In this document: positions 50,552 to 60,566 of the stretch, in pieces | Layout of the letters: the number at the start of each line of letters is the position of its first letter | Numbering within the stretch: position 1 is the first letter of the stretch | Made by a program: the position numbers and the translations under genes | Notes under the pieces: generated by a model | Database searches by the model: none | What the model was told of the DNA's origin: nothing | What the model saw: only the letters and a program-made list of their open reading frames with translations | Assembly (NCBI RefSeq): GCF_000832985.1 | Contig: NZ_CP009919.1 | Location: 1-64,000 of the forward strand | DNA: 64,000 nucleotides | DNA from: Priestia megaterium NBRC 15308 = ATCC 14581 | GTDB lineage: Bacteria; Bacillota; Bacilli; Bacillales; Bacillaceae_H | Reading direction: 5' to 3'

Positions 50552-52176
50552 ATACCTTCCTGTTGAGAGTAAGCTGGCAAATAAAGCGTAAAAGTTGAAC
50601 CCTTATCTTTTATAGAGTTAACCCGAATTTTTCCTCCATGGGATTCAATAATTTGATAAGAAATATGTAAGCCAAGCCCTATTCCTCTTTCTTTTGTAGA
50701 AAAGAAGGGCTTAGATATGCTTTCTAACTCTTTTGCGGTCATTCCAACCCCATTATCTTGAACCACAATTTTTATTTGTTCTGTTTCTTCGTTAAAATCT
50801 AGAGATACTGTTATTTCTCCACCCTCTTGCATTGCATCGATAGCATTTTGAAGTAGATTAATCAGCACTTGTTTAATTTGTGATTCATCCACTTCAGTTT
50901 TTAACGAATTTTTCTTATTTTCATATTTAATTTCAATATTATGTAATAAAGCATGACTTTTTACAAGGGAAACTGTATTTTTTATTAATACATCAATATC
51001 ACATGATTTTCGTTTAAATAACGTAGGCTTCCCTAGTGAAGCAAATTGATTAGTTAAATCTTTTATTCTTTCCAATTCTTTAGATATAATGTTCAAATAT
51101 TTTTCTTGAGTATTGAGGTCTATATCTGGATTTTGTAAAAGTTGAATTAATCCAATAATAGCGGTTAGAGGATTTTTAATTTCATGTGCAAAGCCAGTTC
51201 CCAGTATCCCTAGGGTAGATAGCTTTTCCGATGCAATAACTTGCTCCTGTAGTTTATAAAATTCACTCATATCTCTAAATTGTAGAAAAGCCCCATTTAA
51301 CTTTTGATAACTATCAAATAAAGGTAAGACATCTACCAGGCACCTTATTAAGTTTTCTTTATGTTCATTATCTATTTCAATTTCGATATTTTTAAGAGGT
51401 TTTTTAGTTTGGAGAACAGAGTCAATATATTTCTCAACTATCTCCACTTGTTTGTTTTCAAAATAACCTGTGAAATTCTCTTGGGCCTCAAATAAATTCT
51501 TTGCAGCCTCATTAAAATTTCTTATTTTCCCTTTTGTATCTGTAATCAAAATACCATCTTGAGTTGAATGCATAAGTATTTGATTCAATAAATCTAACTT
51601 GTAATTTTGTTCTTGGAGCTTTAATTCGCGTTCAATTGAATCAATAGCTGAAGATAAAAGCCCTAAATGTAAAGAGCTAGCATAATCAATAGTCGTCATT
51701 AATGAGATAGTACCACTTAATACTTGAGAAGGAGAAAAATAAAAAGGTGCAGAAAAACATGCTGCGCTATGTAGTACTTCTTGAAAATGGTTTTTACCAA
51801 TAATCTCAACAGGTTTTTTTAACTGAAGGGCTAATGAAATAGAATTAGTTCCAACATCTCTCTCATCAAATCGTACCCCAGGTGTTATTCCTAGGCTATC
51901 AACCATTTGTTGAATAGTTTTATCTCCATACATGTCTAGGATAAATCCATTTTCATTAGAAACTACCACTAATGTAGGGATTCCTTTTGAATATTCTAAA
52001 ATTTTCTCCATGAAATACCTTGTTACTTGGAGAATACTTTCATATTTAGAATTTTGTCGTTGTAATTCTTTTCTTATTAAACACACTTTGGGAATTGGTA
52101 TATCTTTAGGGTTTAAATGATATAATGTTTCACATCTTTCATGTGATTGTATTATATACTTTTCTGTAGTTTCCAA
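50548..52176 (-). CDS. Sensor histidine kinase with AcoR-like GAF and PAS domains
   Basis: The start is TTG 52176 with GGGAGG 9 bases upstream. The 542-aa protein has an N-terminal GAF domain of the AcoR/DhaR type (FDERDVGTNSISLALQLKKP ... SAACFSAPF), a PAS domain (DGILITDTKGKIRNFNEAAK), HisKA with the phospho-accepting histidine in GTGFAHEIKNPLTAIIG, and HATPase boxes (QVLINLLQNAIDAM; VQDNGVGM; KERGIGLGLHIS). There is no membrane segment, so it senses a cytosolic signal. No response regulator is adjacent. Coupling to a ThDP enzyme suggests that it senses or controls metabolism of that enzyme's substrate. Confidence 0.88.
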   Translation of the reverse strand: METTEKYIIQSHERCETLYHLNPKDIPIPKVCLIRKELQRQNSKYESILQVTRYFMEKILEYSKGIPTLVVVSNENGFILDMYGDKTIQQMVDSLGITPGVRFDERDVGTNSISLALQLKKPVEIIGKNHFQEVLHSAACFSAPFYFSPSQVLSGTISLMTTIDYASSLHLGLLSSAIDSIERELKLQEQNYKLDLLNQILMHSTQDGILITDTKGKIRNFNEAAKNLFEAQENFTGYFENKQVEIVEKYIDSVLQTKKPLKNIEIEIDNEHKENLIRCLVDVLPLFDSYQKLNGAFLQFRDMSEFYKLQEQVIASEKLSTLGILGTGFAHEIKNPLTAIIGLIQLLQNPDIDLNTQEKYLNIISKELERIKDLTNQFASLGKPTLFKRKSCDIDVLIKNTVSLVKSHALLHNIEIKYENKKNSLKTEVDESQIKQVLINLLQNAIDAMQEGGEITVSLDFNEETEQIKIVVQDNGVGMTAKELESISKPFFSTKERGIGLGLHISYQIIESHGGKIRVNSIKDKGSTFTLYLPAYSQQEGI

Positions 52177-52299
52177 AGCTGATGCCTCCCAAATTTATAT
52201 ATCCGAATACACTTCTTATAAAGTACAGTTTTAAACATTAATCGACTCTCTCACGAGATATTATATTACTTTATGACTAGTTTGATATCTAGCTATATA

Positions 52300-52464
52300 T
52301 TAGTCAATGGAATTTATCATTTTTTGATAAATGAAAATTTTCTTATCGAGTTCTTGACTTATTTTAAGGATGTCTCCATCACAATATTCGTGATTGTCCT
52401 TTGCTAAGCTATAGATGATTTTTTGTAAAGTTTTAATCTCCTTTTCCAGCTGAGATAGGTTCAT
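52300..52464 (-). CDS. Spo0E-family aspartyl-phosphate phosphatase
   Basis: A 54-aa helical protein with the diagnostic SQELD motif (GDILKISQELDKKIFIYQ). Spo0E-type proteins dephosphorylate Spo0A~P and delay sporulation. GGAGG lies rather far (13 bases) from ATG 52464. An 18-bp palindrome TTTTATATTAATATAAAA at 52541-52558 sits about 80 bp upstream and may be part of its control region. The sporulating-Bacillus background of the window is supported by this gene. Confidence 0.8.
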   Translation of the reverse strand: MNLSQLEKEIKTLQKIIYSLAKDNHEYCDGDILKISQELDKKIFIYQKMINSID

Positions 52465-52540
52465 TGAGGTTCGTCATCCTCCAAGACAGTTTATTTTAAC
52501 TACCTTATAATACCATTTATTAGAGAATTAATAATTAATT

Positions 52541-52558
52541 TTTTATATTAATATAAAA
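52541..52558. promoter_or_regulatory. 18-bp perfect AT palindrome upstream of the Spo0E-like gene
   Basis: TTTTATATTAATATAAAA, with partly matching AATAATTA/TAATTATT further out. Could be an operator or only an AT-rich coincidence. The rest of 52465-52709 holds no gene. Confidence 0.35.
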
Positions 52559-52729
52559 CTAATTATTATTAAGAAACACTCTTCTTCAACCTTCTAATTA
52601 GCTAATAATTAAGAATAATTATCCTCAGCTTCTTCTGTAATCATTTAGCTTGCTTTGAATATTCATTACACTTAAATTTCACACATTTATTTGAAGAACC
52701 TGCTTCTTTTGTGACCGTCAAGACTTCGT

Positions 52730-54412
52730 GGCTCTTTCTCACTTTTGGTGAAGGTAAACGTCGCTATATGTCAAAGACATGCATTATTTTTTCAGAAAAA
52801 CAACTCTACCTATAATAATGGTATGAGCACTCGTTTTTTCAACAGCTCATCACTTGCCCGACCATACATCATACGTTTTAACATCTTCACACGATGTATA
52901 TGTCCTTCAGATAGCCCATTACTTAAAGGATCAACACAAGCAGCCATTACCCCTTGTAAATCTTTTTCTATATAGGTTATAAAGGTATCGAGAGCTGGAA
53001 ACGAATACATTTTACATGTTTCAATCCAACCAGGTATGCCTTGATTACTACGTTTACTCACGATGTTTCTAAATTTACGTGTCACTTCAAATAATTGTGG
53101 TATTAATGGAAACTCTTTTAAACATGCCGAAGGTAATGAATCTAACCAGTTTCTATTCTTTTCACTCCATATTTTCCACAGTAGGGAAGCTCTAGACAAA
53201 GAATGCGTTGTGGCACTGGCTCTATATTCATGACGAATTCTCGAAACGGCTTCATTTAAAGTAGAGCGACATCCTGTATAGCCTATCTTTTTAAGTTCTG
53301 CCTCCATACGACTCGTCGTCCACCCAGATAGGTTCCATTGACGTAATTGATTTAGGAATGGATCTAATAGTCTTACACGACTAATAGGCTCTTTTTTCTT
53401 GCGTCTTAAATCTTTATAGACCGTATTACGTGAAATATGCATTTGACGCGAAATCCAAGCAATGGATTTCCCTTTTTCTTTCCACTCTTTCACTTCTAAG
53501 GCGCGTTGCCAAACTTGCTCAGCATACTGATGGCGTTGAACATCTGTCTTGCGGATAATAAGTGGTTCTGTTGTAGGATTTTTATATTCTGTTTTTCTCC
53601 ATATAGATGGAAAAGATTGTTGTAAGGTCTCTCGAATTGCTGTAAATAAACCTTTCAGAATATGCCAACGGTCCGTAATCTGATAAGCATGAGGCAGCGC
53701 TTGAGAGATAGCCTTAGCGTATGTGAAAGAACCATCACGAGTCACCGTTTGAATCGTTGGATGCTGTTCGAGCCATTTTACGACTGTTTCTTTATCTCTC
53801 CCATTTAAAATAGCGATGGGTCTTCGGGTTTCTTGATTGATAATAATCGTACCGTAACGACAACGCTTCTTAAATGCAAAGTCATCAATCCCAATATGAA
53901 CCGGCGGTTCATAAGAAGGCAGCTTCAATTTATGAAGCAGGCGTAAAAGCGTATGATGACTGGTTACAATACCTAGATGCTTAGACAGCCGAGATGCTAC
54001 TTTGCAGCTCGTAGATAGTGCGATTGACTTTAACATCTCTTGTAAACGTTTGGTTTTGCGTTGATAGGTCCCTAACCACGTAAATCTTTCTGTAAAAATA
54101 GCTTGTGGGCAACTACAGTCATCGCAAAAAAACTTACGTGTTTGTATCTTTATATATGTTGTTTTACCATACGCCGGTACATCCTGAAGGGATCGAACAT
54201 ATTGGCTATGAATACGGTGAGATAGAGTATGACAAGACGGACATATACAAGAGGAATGTTTAGATTTTACTAGATACATATAAGATTGATCTTCTTGTAT
54301 AACTCGTAAGCATTCTATATTAGTGAAAGAAGAAAAAGGCATGTTGAGATTCGCTCCTTTTTATTTCACTATATCATCTATAAAGCACCTTCACCAAAAG
54401 TGAGAAAGAGCC
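52730..54412 (-). mobile_element. ISL3-family insertion sequence, copy 1
   Basis: The element is 1683 bp, bounded by inverted repeats GGCTCTTTCTCACTTTTGGT (52730) and its complement ending at 54412. It is flanked by the 8-bp duplication GACTTCGT (52722-52729, 54413-54420), the standard size for ISL3. It has inserted inside the left terminal repeat of the IS21 element. It looks identical to copy 2. Confidence 0.95.
52810..54342 (-). CDS. ISL3-family transposase, copy 1
   Basis: A 510-aa ISL3 (IS204/IS1001/IS1165) transposase. The N-terminal zinc finger (CICPSCHTLSHRIHSQYVRS; FFCDDCSCPQ) precedes an HTH region and the DDE core: D in HIGIDDFAFKK, D in VTRDGSFTYAKAI, and E in SNGLSEGHIHRVKMLKR. 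It looks intact and the same as the protein of copy 2. Confidence 0.95.
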   Translation of the reverse strand: MPFSSFTNIECLRVIQEDQSYMYLVKSKHSSCICPSCHTLSHRIHSQYVRSLQDVPAYGKTTYIKIQTRKFFCDDCSCPQAIFTERFTWLGTYQRKTKRLQEMLKSIALSTSCKVASRLSKHLGIVTSHHTLLRLLHKLKLPSYEPPVHIGIDDFAFKKRCRYGTIIINQETRRPIAILNGRDKETVVKWLEQHPTIQTVTRDGSFTYAKAISQALPHAYQITDRWHILKGLFTAIRETLQQSFPSIWRKTEYKNPTTEPLIIRKTDVQRHQYAEQVWQRALEVKEWKEKGKSIAWISRQMHISRNTVYKDLRRKKKEPISRVRLLDPFLNQLRQWNLSGWTTSRMEAELKKIGYTGCRSTLNEAVSRIRHEYRASATTHSLSRASLLWKIWSEKNRNWLDSLPSACLKEFPLIPQLFEVTRKFRNIVSKRSNQGIPGWIETCKMYSFPALDTFITYIEKDLQGVMAACVDPLSNGLSEGHIHRVKMLKRMMYGRASDELLKKRVLIPLL

Positions 54413-54436
54413 GACTTCGTGAACACTCCGTGCTAA

Positions 54437-55204
54437 TTATTCATGAACACTTATTGATCCAAAGATAGTAGAACGATTTTTCATGCGATAACTGTCTCCA
54501 TTTAAATGAATGACTTCTACTCGGTGGATAATCCTATCCAATATAGCTGTTGTAATACCCGGATCGCCAATCAGTTCTCCCCATTCCTCTGGTCCTTTAT
54601 TGGATGTAAACACAATAGAGGTTCGGTCATACAGTTGATTAATAAAATGAAAAAAGAGATTCGCTTCTTGTTGATCCATCGCCATATACATGATGTCATC
54701 AATGATGACTAAGTCTGCGTTTAAAAGACGTTTTACTATTGTTTGTGATTTTCTCGTAATATCCTGTGTATTTAGCGCTCGTACGAGCGCACCCATTGCT
54801 AAAAACATCACTTTATATCCTCGGTAAATAGCTTCTATTCCTAATCCGATTGCCAGGTGAGTTTTCCCAACACCTGGCGGACCTAAAAGGATAAGATTAT
54901 ATGCTTGTTCTAGCCAAGTAAGCTCTCGCAGCTGATTTAATTGCTTGGTACTTAATGACTGTTGTTCCTCTATTCGAAAGTCTTCTAATGTCTTCTGATA
55001 GGGAAAAGAGGCTAGTTTTAAACGTTTTAGTACTTTGTTATCCTCTCGGCGCTTAGTTTCAAAAGATAAAATACGATATAAAAAAGCTTGATATGAATCT
55101 TGTTCTTTTTCAGACGTATGAATAAATTCCGAAAGAGAAACTGAGACCTCTTTAAACTGTAACTCTGCTAGTTTTTGCTGCACCATCTCATTTGTTATAC
55201 GCAT
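54437..55204 (-). CDS. istB: IS21-family helper ATPase IstB
   Basis: A 255-aa AAA+ protein with Walker A LLGPPGVGKTHLAIGLG and Walker B LVIIDDIMYMAMD, plus the sensor-like IVFTSNKGPEEWGEL. IstB assembles and regulates the IstA transposase on target DNA. It appears intact, but its partner istA upstream is destroyed, so the element cannot move by itself. Confidence 0.93.
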   Translation of the reverse strand: MRITNEMVQQKLAELQFKEVSVSLSEFIHTSEKEQDSYQAFLYRILSFETKRREDNKVLKRLKLASFPYQKTLEDFRIEEQQSLSTKQLNQLRELTWLEQAYNLILLGPPGVGKTHLAIGLGIEAIYRGYKVMFLAMGALVRALNTQDITRKSQTIVKRLLNADLVIIDDIMYMAMDQQEANLFFHFINQLYDRTSIVFTSNKGPEEWGELIGDPGITTAILDRIIHRVEVIHLNGDSYRMKNRSTIFGSISVHE

Positions 55205-55265
55205 GACGATTCGTCGTCTCCTTTCAATATGGATACATACATGTCCAGAGGTCTTGTGTCTGCTT

Positions 55266-56780
55266 TTATAGATGAATGGACTTGTGTTTCAATCGATGGT
55301 GGTGTGTAAAAGTATCTTTAGATGGTAATTGTTGAGGGTTTCTCTGGGTGAGTACCTGAATCACATCACGAAAGTCATTTGCACTATAAAGCTTTTACGC
55401 ATACAAAGATCTAATGCTTGTGTAAGGATAGTTGTAGGATAATTTGTACGGATATTTTCTATAATTTGAAGCTGATCCCGGATGTATCTCGGATAGTTCT
55501 GACGAACATTCTCTAGATATTCATAGGCTTGAGTGGAATCTTCAAATTGTTGGCTCATCTTATCAATCCATTCGGGTATGCCTTTACTCCAATCTCTCCT
55601 ATGGTTTCGGTGTTGAATAAGCTTCCCTTTGTCTAGTGAAAGTGGGTGCCTGGCAAGAATGATATCACTTGAGCTCTGTTTTTGTATAATCAACTCTTGT
55701 TCTGCTGTGACCGTAAGGTATACAGTGGTTTCTTCTGTAGGTTTGTATGTTCCAATCGGAACTGAATAACGATTTGAACGAAATCGAATGGTATTGTCCT
55801 TACGTACAATCCTTGTTATACTAAGATTGTTCTGAATGAAAGAGATCGATTGAAGGTGTTCCTTTTCGAGTTGGTGTACCTCAATAGGTCTCTTTTTGTT
55901 GTATTATGAATGTTTCGATTGGCTGTACGCTCTAACCATCCCAGGCTTTTTCGTTCCATTTTTCTAAGTTATAAAAAGGGCGGTGTTTGGCAAAGTTCTT
56001 TTTAATATATCCAACGACGTTCTCAATTTTCCCTTTGCTTTCAGGATCTGCTTTTCTACATAGATGGACCTTGAATTTCCGATAGGTGACATATCCTTGA
56101 AACGCTTCTGTTAGCTGAATATCTCCCCCATTTTCATTCACCGAGATTAAGATATCTTGGTCGTACACAATTTCCTTCGGCATTCCTCCAAAATATTCAA
56201 AGGCTCGTTCATGTGCGTTAATGACATCCTTTGTTGTGAAGGGCCTGTCTAACCATTCCACATATTTAAAACGAGAGTGTGACAATACGAATGTGATGAA
56301 CCATAAACGTATCTCTGTTGTTTTTTCTCCTTTTCGTACTTTACATGTTCCAAAATCAACTTGTGCTTGCTGTCCCATCGGGGGATCTGGAATGGCTTCA
56401 TATTGTCGCGTAGGCACGGTTCGGGAAATACCGTATTCATCCCGAAGGGATGCGACATACATTCGCACTGTGCTATCACCAACTTTGACGTCGGGATACT
56501 GTTCTTTTAACCAGTCTTGAATTTGTGCAGCTGTTAAGTCTGAATGCTTTTCCAGCCAACCTAAAATAACCTCTTTATATCTATCTAACTTTCTACTTTT
56601 TTTATGAGAACTAGCCATCCATAAGGCCATTTCCTCAGGATCTTTTTTCATGTATTTATACACGGTATTCCTCGAAATGCCTAATTTTCTAGCTACCTGA
56701 GTAATTGTGAATCCTTGTTTTCTTAAGCGTTTAATATTCATGTACACGTTCCATTTATCCACCTTTCCATCCTCCATCAC
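55266..56780 (-). pseudogene. istA: IS21-family transposase istA, three frameshifts
   Basis: The 5' part (282 aa, 56780-55932) has the HTH FTITQVARKLGISRNTVYKY and the first DDE residues (QVDFGTC, EIVYDQD). After AWDG a shift near 55935 leads to WLERTANRNIHNT, a second in an A-run near 55900 to KKRPIEVHQLEKEHLQSISF, and a third near 55390 separates the frame 55693-55361 from the true C-terminus LYSANDFRDVIQVLTQRNPQ, ending at 55266. Rebuilt, it has the normal length of about 505 aa. Confidence 0.88.
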
Positions 56781-56887
56781 GTAAATATCGTATCTTTATC
56801 TTACGTGATAGATTATTGTTTAAGGAAGTGTTCACGAATTTCAGCATTTTTGTTCACGCTATTCGAGCGTGTAGTGTTAATGCTATT

Positions 56888-58570
56888 GGCTCTTTCTCAC
56901 TTTTGGTGAAGGTAAACGTCGCTATATGTCAAAGACATGCATTATTTTTTCAGAAAAACAACTCTACCTATAATAATGGTATGAGCACTCGTTTTTTCAA
57001 CAGCTCATCACTTGCCCGACCATACATCATACGTTTTAACATCTTCACACGATGTATATGTCCTTCAGATAGCCCATTACTTAAAGGATCAACACAAGCA
57101 GCCATTACCCCTTGTAAATCTTTTTCTATATAGGTTATAAAGGTATCGAGAGCTGGAAACGAATACATTTTACATGTTTCAATCCAACCAGGTATGCCTT
57201 GATTACTACGTTTACTCACGATGTTTCTAAATTTACGTGTCACTTCAAATAATTGTGGTATTAATGGAAACTCTTTTAAACATGCCGAAGGTAATGAATC
57301 TAACCAGTTTCTATTCTTTTCACTCCATATTTTCCACAGTAGGGAAGCTCTAGACAAAGAATGCGTTGTGGCACTGGCTCTATATTCATGACGAATTCTC
57401 GAAACGGCTTCATTTAAAGTAGAGCGACATCCTGTATAGCCTATCTTTTTAAGTTCTGCCTCCATACGACTCGTCGTCCACCCAGATAGGTTCCATTGAC
57501 GTAATTGATTTAGGAATGGATCTAATAGTCTTACACGACTAATAGGCTCTTTTTTCTTGCGTCTTAAATCTTTATAGACCGTATTACGTGAAATATGCAT
57601 TTGACGCGAAATCCAAGCAATGGATTTCCCTTTTTCTTTCCACTCTTTCACTTCTAAGGCGCGTTGCCAAACTTGCTCAGCATACTGATGGCGTTGAACA
57701 TCTGTCTTGCGGATAATAAGTGGTTCTGTTGTAGGATTTTTATATTCTGTTTTTCTCCATATAGATGGAAAAGATTGTTGTAAGGTCTCTCGAATTGCTG
57801 TAAATAAACCTTTCAGAATATGCCAACGGTCCGTAATCTGATAAGCATGAGGCAGCGCTTGAGAGATAGCCTTAGCGTATGTGAAAGAACCATCACGAGT
57901 CACCGTTTGAATCGTTGGATGCTGTTCGAGCCATTTTACGACTGTTTCTTTATCTCTCCCATTTAAAATAGCGATGGGTCTTCGGGTTTCTTGATTGATA
58001 ATAATCGTACCGTAACGACAACGCTTCTTAAATGCAAAGTCATCAATCCCAATATGAACCGGCGGTTCATAAGAAGGCAGCTTCAATTTATGAAGCAGGC
58101 GTAAAAGCGTATGATGACTGGTTACAATACCTAGATGCTTAGACAGCCGAGATGCTACTTTGCAGCTCGTAGATAGTGCGATTGACTTTAACATCTCTTG
58201 TAAACGTTTGGTTTTGCGTTGATAGGTCCCTAACCACGTAAATCTTTCTGTAAAAATAGCTTGTGGGCAACTACAGTCATCGCAAAAAAACTTACGTGTT
58301 TGTATCTTTATATATGTTGTTTTACCATACGCCGGTACATCCTGAAGGGATCGAACATATTGGCTATGAATACGGTGAGATAGAGTATGACAAGACGGAC
58401 ATATACAAGAGGAATGTTTAGATTTTACTAGATACATATAAGATTGATCTTCTTGTATAACTCGTAAGCATTCTATATTAGTGAAAGAAGAAAAAGGCAT
58501 GTTGAGATTCGCTCCTTTTTATTTCACTATATCATCTATAAAGCACCTTCACCAAAAGTGAGAAAGAGCC
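56888..58570 (-). mobile_element. ISL3-family insertion sequence, copy 2
   Basis: The same 1683-bp element as copy 1 in the same direction, flanked by an 8-bp duplication ATGCTATT (56880-56887, 58571-58578). It sits inside the right terminal repeat of the IS21 element. With copy 1 it forms a potential composite transposon around istB and the broken istA. Confidence 0.95.
56968..58500 (-). CDS. ISL3-family transposase, copy 2
   Basis: 510 aa, residue for residue the same as the transposase of copy 1 as far as can be read, with an intact zinc finger and DDE core. The absence of differences suggests that the second insertion is recent or homogenised by recombination. Confidence 0.95.
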   Translation of the reverse strand: MPFSSFTNIECLRVIQEDQSYMYLVKSKHSSCICPSCHTLSHRIHSQYVRSLQDVPAYGKTTYIKIQTRKFFCDDCSCPQAIFTERFTWLGTYQRKTKRLQEMLKSIALSTSCKVASRLSKHLGIVTSHHTLLRLLHKLKLPSYEPPVHIGIDDFAFKKRCRYGTIIINQETRRPIAILNGRDKETVVKWLEQHPTIQTVTRDGSFTYAKAISQALPHAYQITDRWHILKGLFTAIRETLQQSFPSIWRKTEYKNPTTEPLIIRKTDVQRHQYAEQVWQRALEVKEWKEKGKSIAWISRQMHISRNTVYKDLRRKKKEPISRVRLLDPFLNQLRQWNLSGWTTSRMEAELKKIGYTGCRSTLNEAVSRIRHEYRASATTHSLSRASLLWKIWSEKNRNWLDSLPSACLKEFPLIPQLFEVTRKFRNIVSKRSNQGIPGWIETCKMYSFPALDTFITYIEKDLQGVMAACVDPLSNGLSEGHIHRVKMLKRMMYGRASDELLKKRVLIPLL

Positions 58571-58859
58571 ATGCTATTTTAGCAGTCACATTCTTTCTTA
58601 TTGTCTGTTAAAAGAAATATAATTCTGGGGAGAGTGTATTTTTTTATTTATATCGGTATAAACATAAAGTGCATATAGTTATTTGATTTATGTAAATTCA
58701 ACTACCTTTATAGCTTTAGTAACCCTTAAGCTGTTTCAATTAAGGTGCTGAATGCTTTTTTTTAAAAAATCATCTTCATGATGAATGAAACACATTCTGA
58801 AGAAGAAAAAGTACAACTCATGTTATACTAAGAGAAAAGAACAACTGATGGAGGATATA

Positions 58860-59747
58860 ATGACAAAACGATTAGACCTACGTGTCGATTTTGCCTTTAA
58901 ATCTCTTTTTGGAACGCATGGAAATGAATCTATTTTAACTGCATTTTTAAATGCAGCTCTACGTTTACCAGAAGAAAAGAAAATTAAGACGGTTTATCTA
59001 TTAGACCCGCATTTTAATAAAGAAAATCAGGAAGATAAACGCTCTATTCTTGATGTTCACGCTCGATTAGAAGATGGAACTCGTATAAACATTGAAATTC
59101 AACTTAATAATAAACATGATATGGAAAAAAGAACACTTTACTATTGGTCTAAGATGTATAGTAGTCAAATGAAGGAAGGCATGGACTATGGGGAGCTGTG
59201 TCAAACTATTACCATTAACATTGTCAACTTCCGTTATTTATCTCATATCAATCATTATCATTCAGTGTTTCAATTGTATGAGCGCGAAGAAAAGTTGTTA
59301 CTAACGGATATGTTAGAAATTCATTTTATGGAACTTCCTAAATTACTTATTAAATGGCGTAAAAAAGAAGTTGATCCAAGGGAAGATCAATTAGTACGTT
59401 GGTTATTGTTACTTGAAGCATCGGAAGATGAAGAAATCACTCAAGTACTGGAGGAGATTGCGATGCAAGAAGATCAAGTATTGAAAAAAGCAATAGATGA
59501 ATGGGAACGTGTCAGTCAAGATCCTGAAGTCTTACTCGCTTATGAAGCAAGAAGAAAGGCTTTATTAGATGAAAAATCTGCTTTAAGAAGAGCTGAGAAC
59601 CTTGGAGAGAAAAGAGGAAGAGAAGAAGGCAGAAAAGAAACCATTAAAACAATGGCTCTTGGCATGATTCAAAAAGGGATAGACAATAAAACGATAAGTG
59701 ACCTTACAGGGCTATCACAAGAAGAAATTAATAACCTTCGACATTAA
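58860..59747 (+). CDS. Rpn-family recombination-promoting nuclease (PD-(D/E)XK)
   Basis: From ATG 58860 (GGAGG 5 bases upstream) the product is 295 aa. The N-terminus RLDLRVDFAFKSLFGTHGNE and the active-site part SILDVHARLEDGTRINIEIQ (D...E-x-Q, with D and E as PD-(D/E)XK residues) identify the Rpn/transposase_31 family. These DNA endonucleases promote RecA-independent recombination. A charged GEKRGREEGRKETIK segment near the end is typical. A strong terminator follows. 58591-58859 upstream holds no gene. Confidence 0.88.
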   Translation: MTKRLDLRVDFAFKSLFGTHGNESILTAFLNAALRLPEEKKIKTVYLLDPHFNKENQEDKRSILDVHARLEDGTRINIEIQLNNKHDMEKRTLYYWSKMYSSQMKEGMDYGELCQTITINIVNFRYLSHINHYHSVFQLYEREEKLLLTDMLEIHFMELPKLLIKWRKKEVDPREDQLVRWLLLLEASEDEEITQVLEEIAMQEDQVLKKAIDEWERVSQDPEVLLAYEARRKALLDEKSALRRAENLGEKRGREEGRKETIKTMALGMIQKGIDNKTISDLTGLSQEEINNLRH

Positions 59748-59758
59748 TAAAATGAAGA

Positions 59759-59797
59759 AAAAAAGATTACCTTATCATCTAATAGGTAATCTTTTTT
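59759..59797 (+). terminator. Terminator of the rpn gene
   Basis: AAAAAAGATTACCT (59759-59772) pairs perfectly with AGGTAATCTTTTTT (59784-59797). Confidence 0.9.
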
Positions 59798-60058
59798 CTA
59801 TCTTCATATTTTACAACATATGATTTTCTTATCTTTAAATGTGAACAGAATCTTTAATATGAGGTAGGGGCTATATATATTCCTCATCAAGATTAGTCAT
59901 GTGTCATCCAGCGTATCAAAATGCAGTAGCAGATGGATATGTGATGGCTTCATTTGCTGTCATTAGCATTAAAACAAAGATATATTAACCAGATAGGTTA
60001 TGCTATAATAGTGATGGGAATAATACGTGAATCATCTAATGCATTCAACGTAGCAAAG

Positions 60059-60088
60059 AGCCACTTGTAGTATACAAGTGGCTTTTAC
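60059..60088 (+). terminator. Terminator of a possible small RNA upstream of spx
   Basis: AGCCACTTGTA (60059-60069) pairs with TACAAGTGGCT (60073-60083), then TTTT. TATAAT at 60004-60009 lies 50 bp upstream with no frame between, so a ~75-nt transcript is possible. The rest of 59798-60164 holds no gene. Confidence 0.5.
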
Positions 60089-60164
60089 TTATTAGAAATC
60101 TATATACTTTTATTTGCATTGATTAATAAAGATAGAAAAAATACATACAGATGAGGTGTGAAAA

Positions 60165-60566
60165 ATGATTCATCTATATACGACAACCAGCTGCGTTTCT
60201 TGCCGAAAAGCAAAGGCTTGGCTTGAGGAACATCAAATTGATTATATTGAGAGAAATCTATCGTATGAACCTATTACAGAAGATGAAATTAAAAATATTC
60301 TTAGTATGACAGAAAAGGGTACAGATGAAATTATTTCTACAAGGTCAAAGATCCCTCAAAATTTAAATATAGAGATAGATGCACTGTCGTTACAGGGTCT
60401 GTATGATTTGATAAAGAACCATCCTTTTATACTTAAACGACCTATTATTATACAAGATCGTAAAATAATGCAAATCGGATATAAGGAAGAAGAGATAAGA
60501 GCTTTTATTCCTCGGAAACTTCGTACTTTTACGATGACAGAACAGGAAGTAATAGGTAATCATTAG
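60165..60566 (+). CDS. spx: Spx-family regulator (Spx paralogue)
   Basis: A 133-aa ArsC/Spx-fold protein with the redox CxxC switch in [20 protein letters not shown], the conserved [12 protein letters not shown] patch and [20 protein letters not shown]. Spx binds the alpha subunit of RNA polymerase and turns on thiol-stress genes. Length and motifs equal those of B. subtilis Spx, with sequence differences that suggest a second, plasmid-borne copy. GAGGTG precedes the ATG. Confidence 0.88.
   Translation: MIHLYTTTSCVSCRKAKAWLEEHQIDYIERNLSYEPITEDEIKNILSMTEKGTDEIISTRSKIPQNLNIEIDALSLQGLYDLIKNHPFILKRPIIIQDRKIMQIGYKEEEIRAFIPRKLRTFTMTEQEVIGNH

Larger units (their letters stand above)
52710..58590 (-). 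mobile_element. IS21-family element, split at both ends by ISL3 insertions
   Basis: Removing the two ISL3 copies and one of each 8-bp duplication leaves a 2.5-kb IS21-type element with istA (broken) and istB. The left tip begins TGTGACCGTCAAGACTTCGT (52710) and continues GAACACT after the ISL3 copy; the right tip, in inverse, begins TGTGACTGCTAAAATAGCAT and continues TAACACT. The element is flanked by a 6-bp duplication TTCTTT (52704-52709 and 58591-58596), so the ends are certain. Confidence 0.85.

Noticed and set aside
52745-52975. Small plus-strand frames inside both ISL3 copies
   Set aside because: They are antisense shadows of the transposase C-terminus and occur in both copies.
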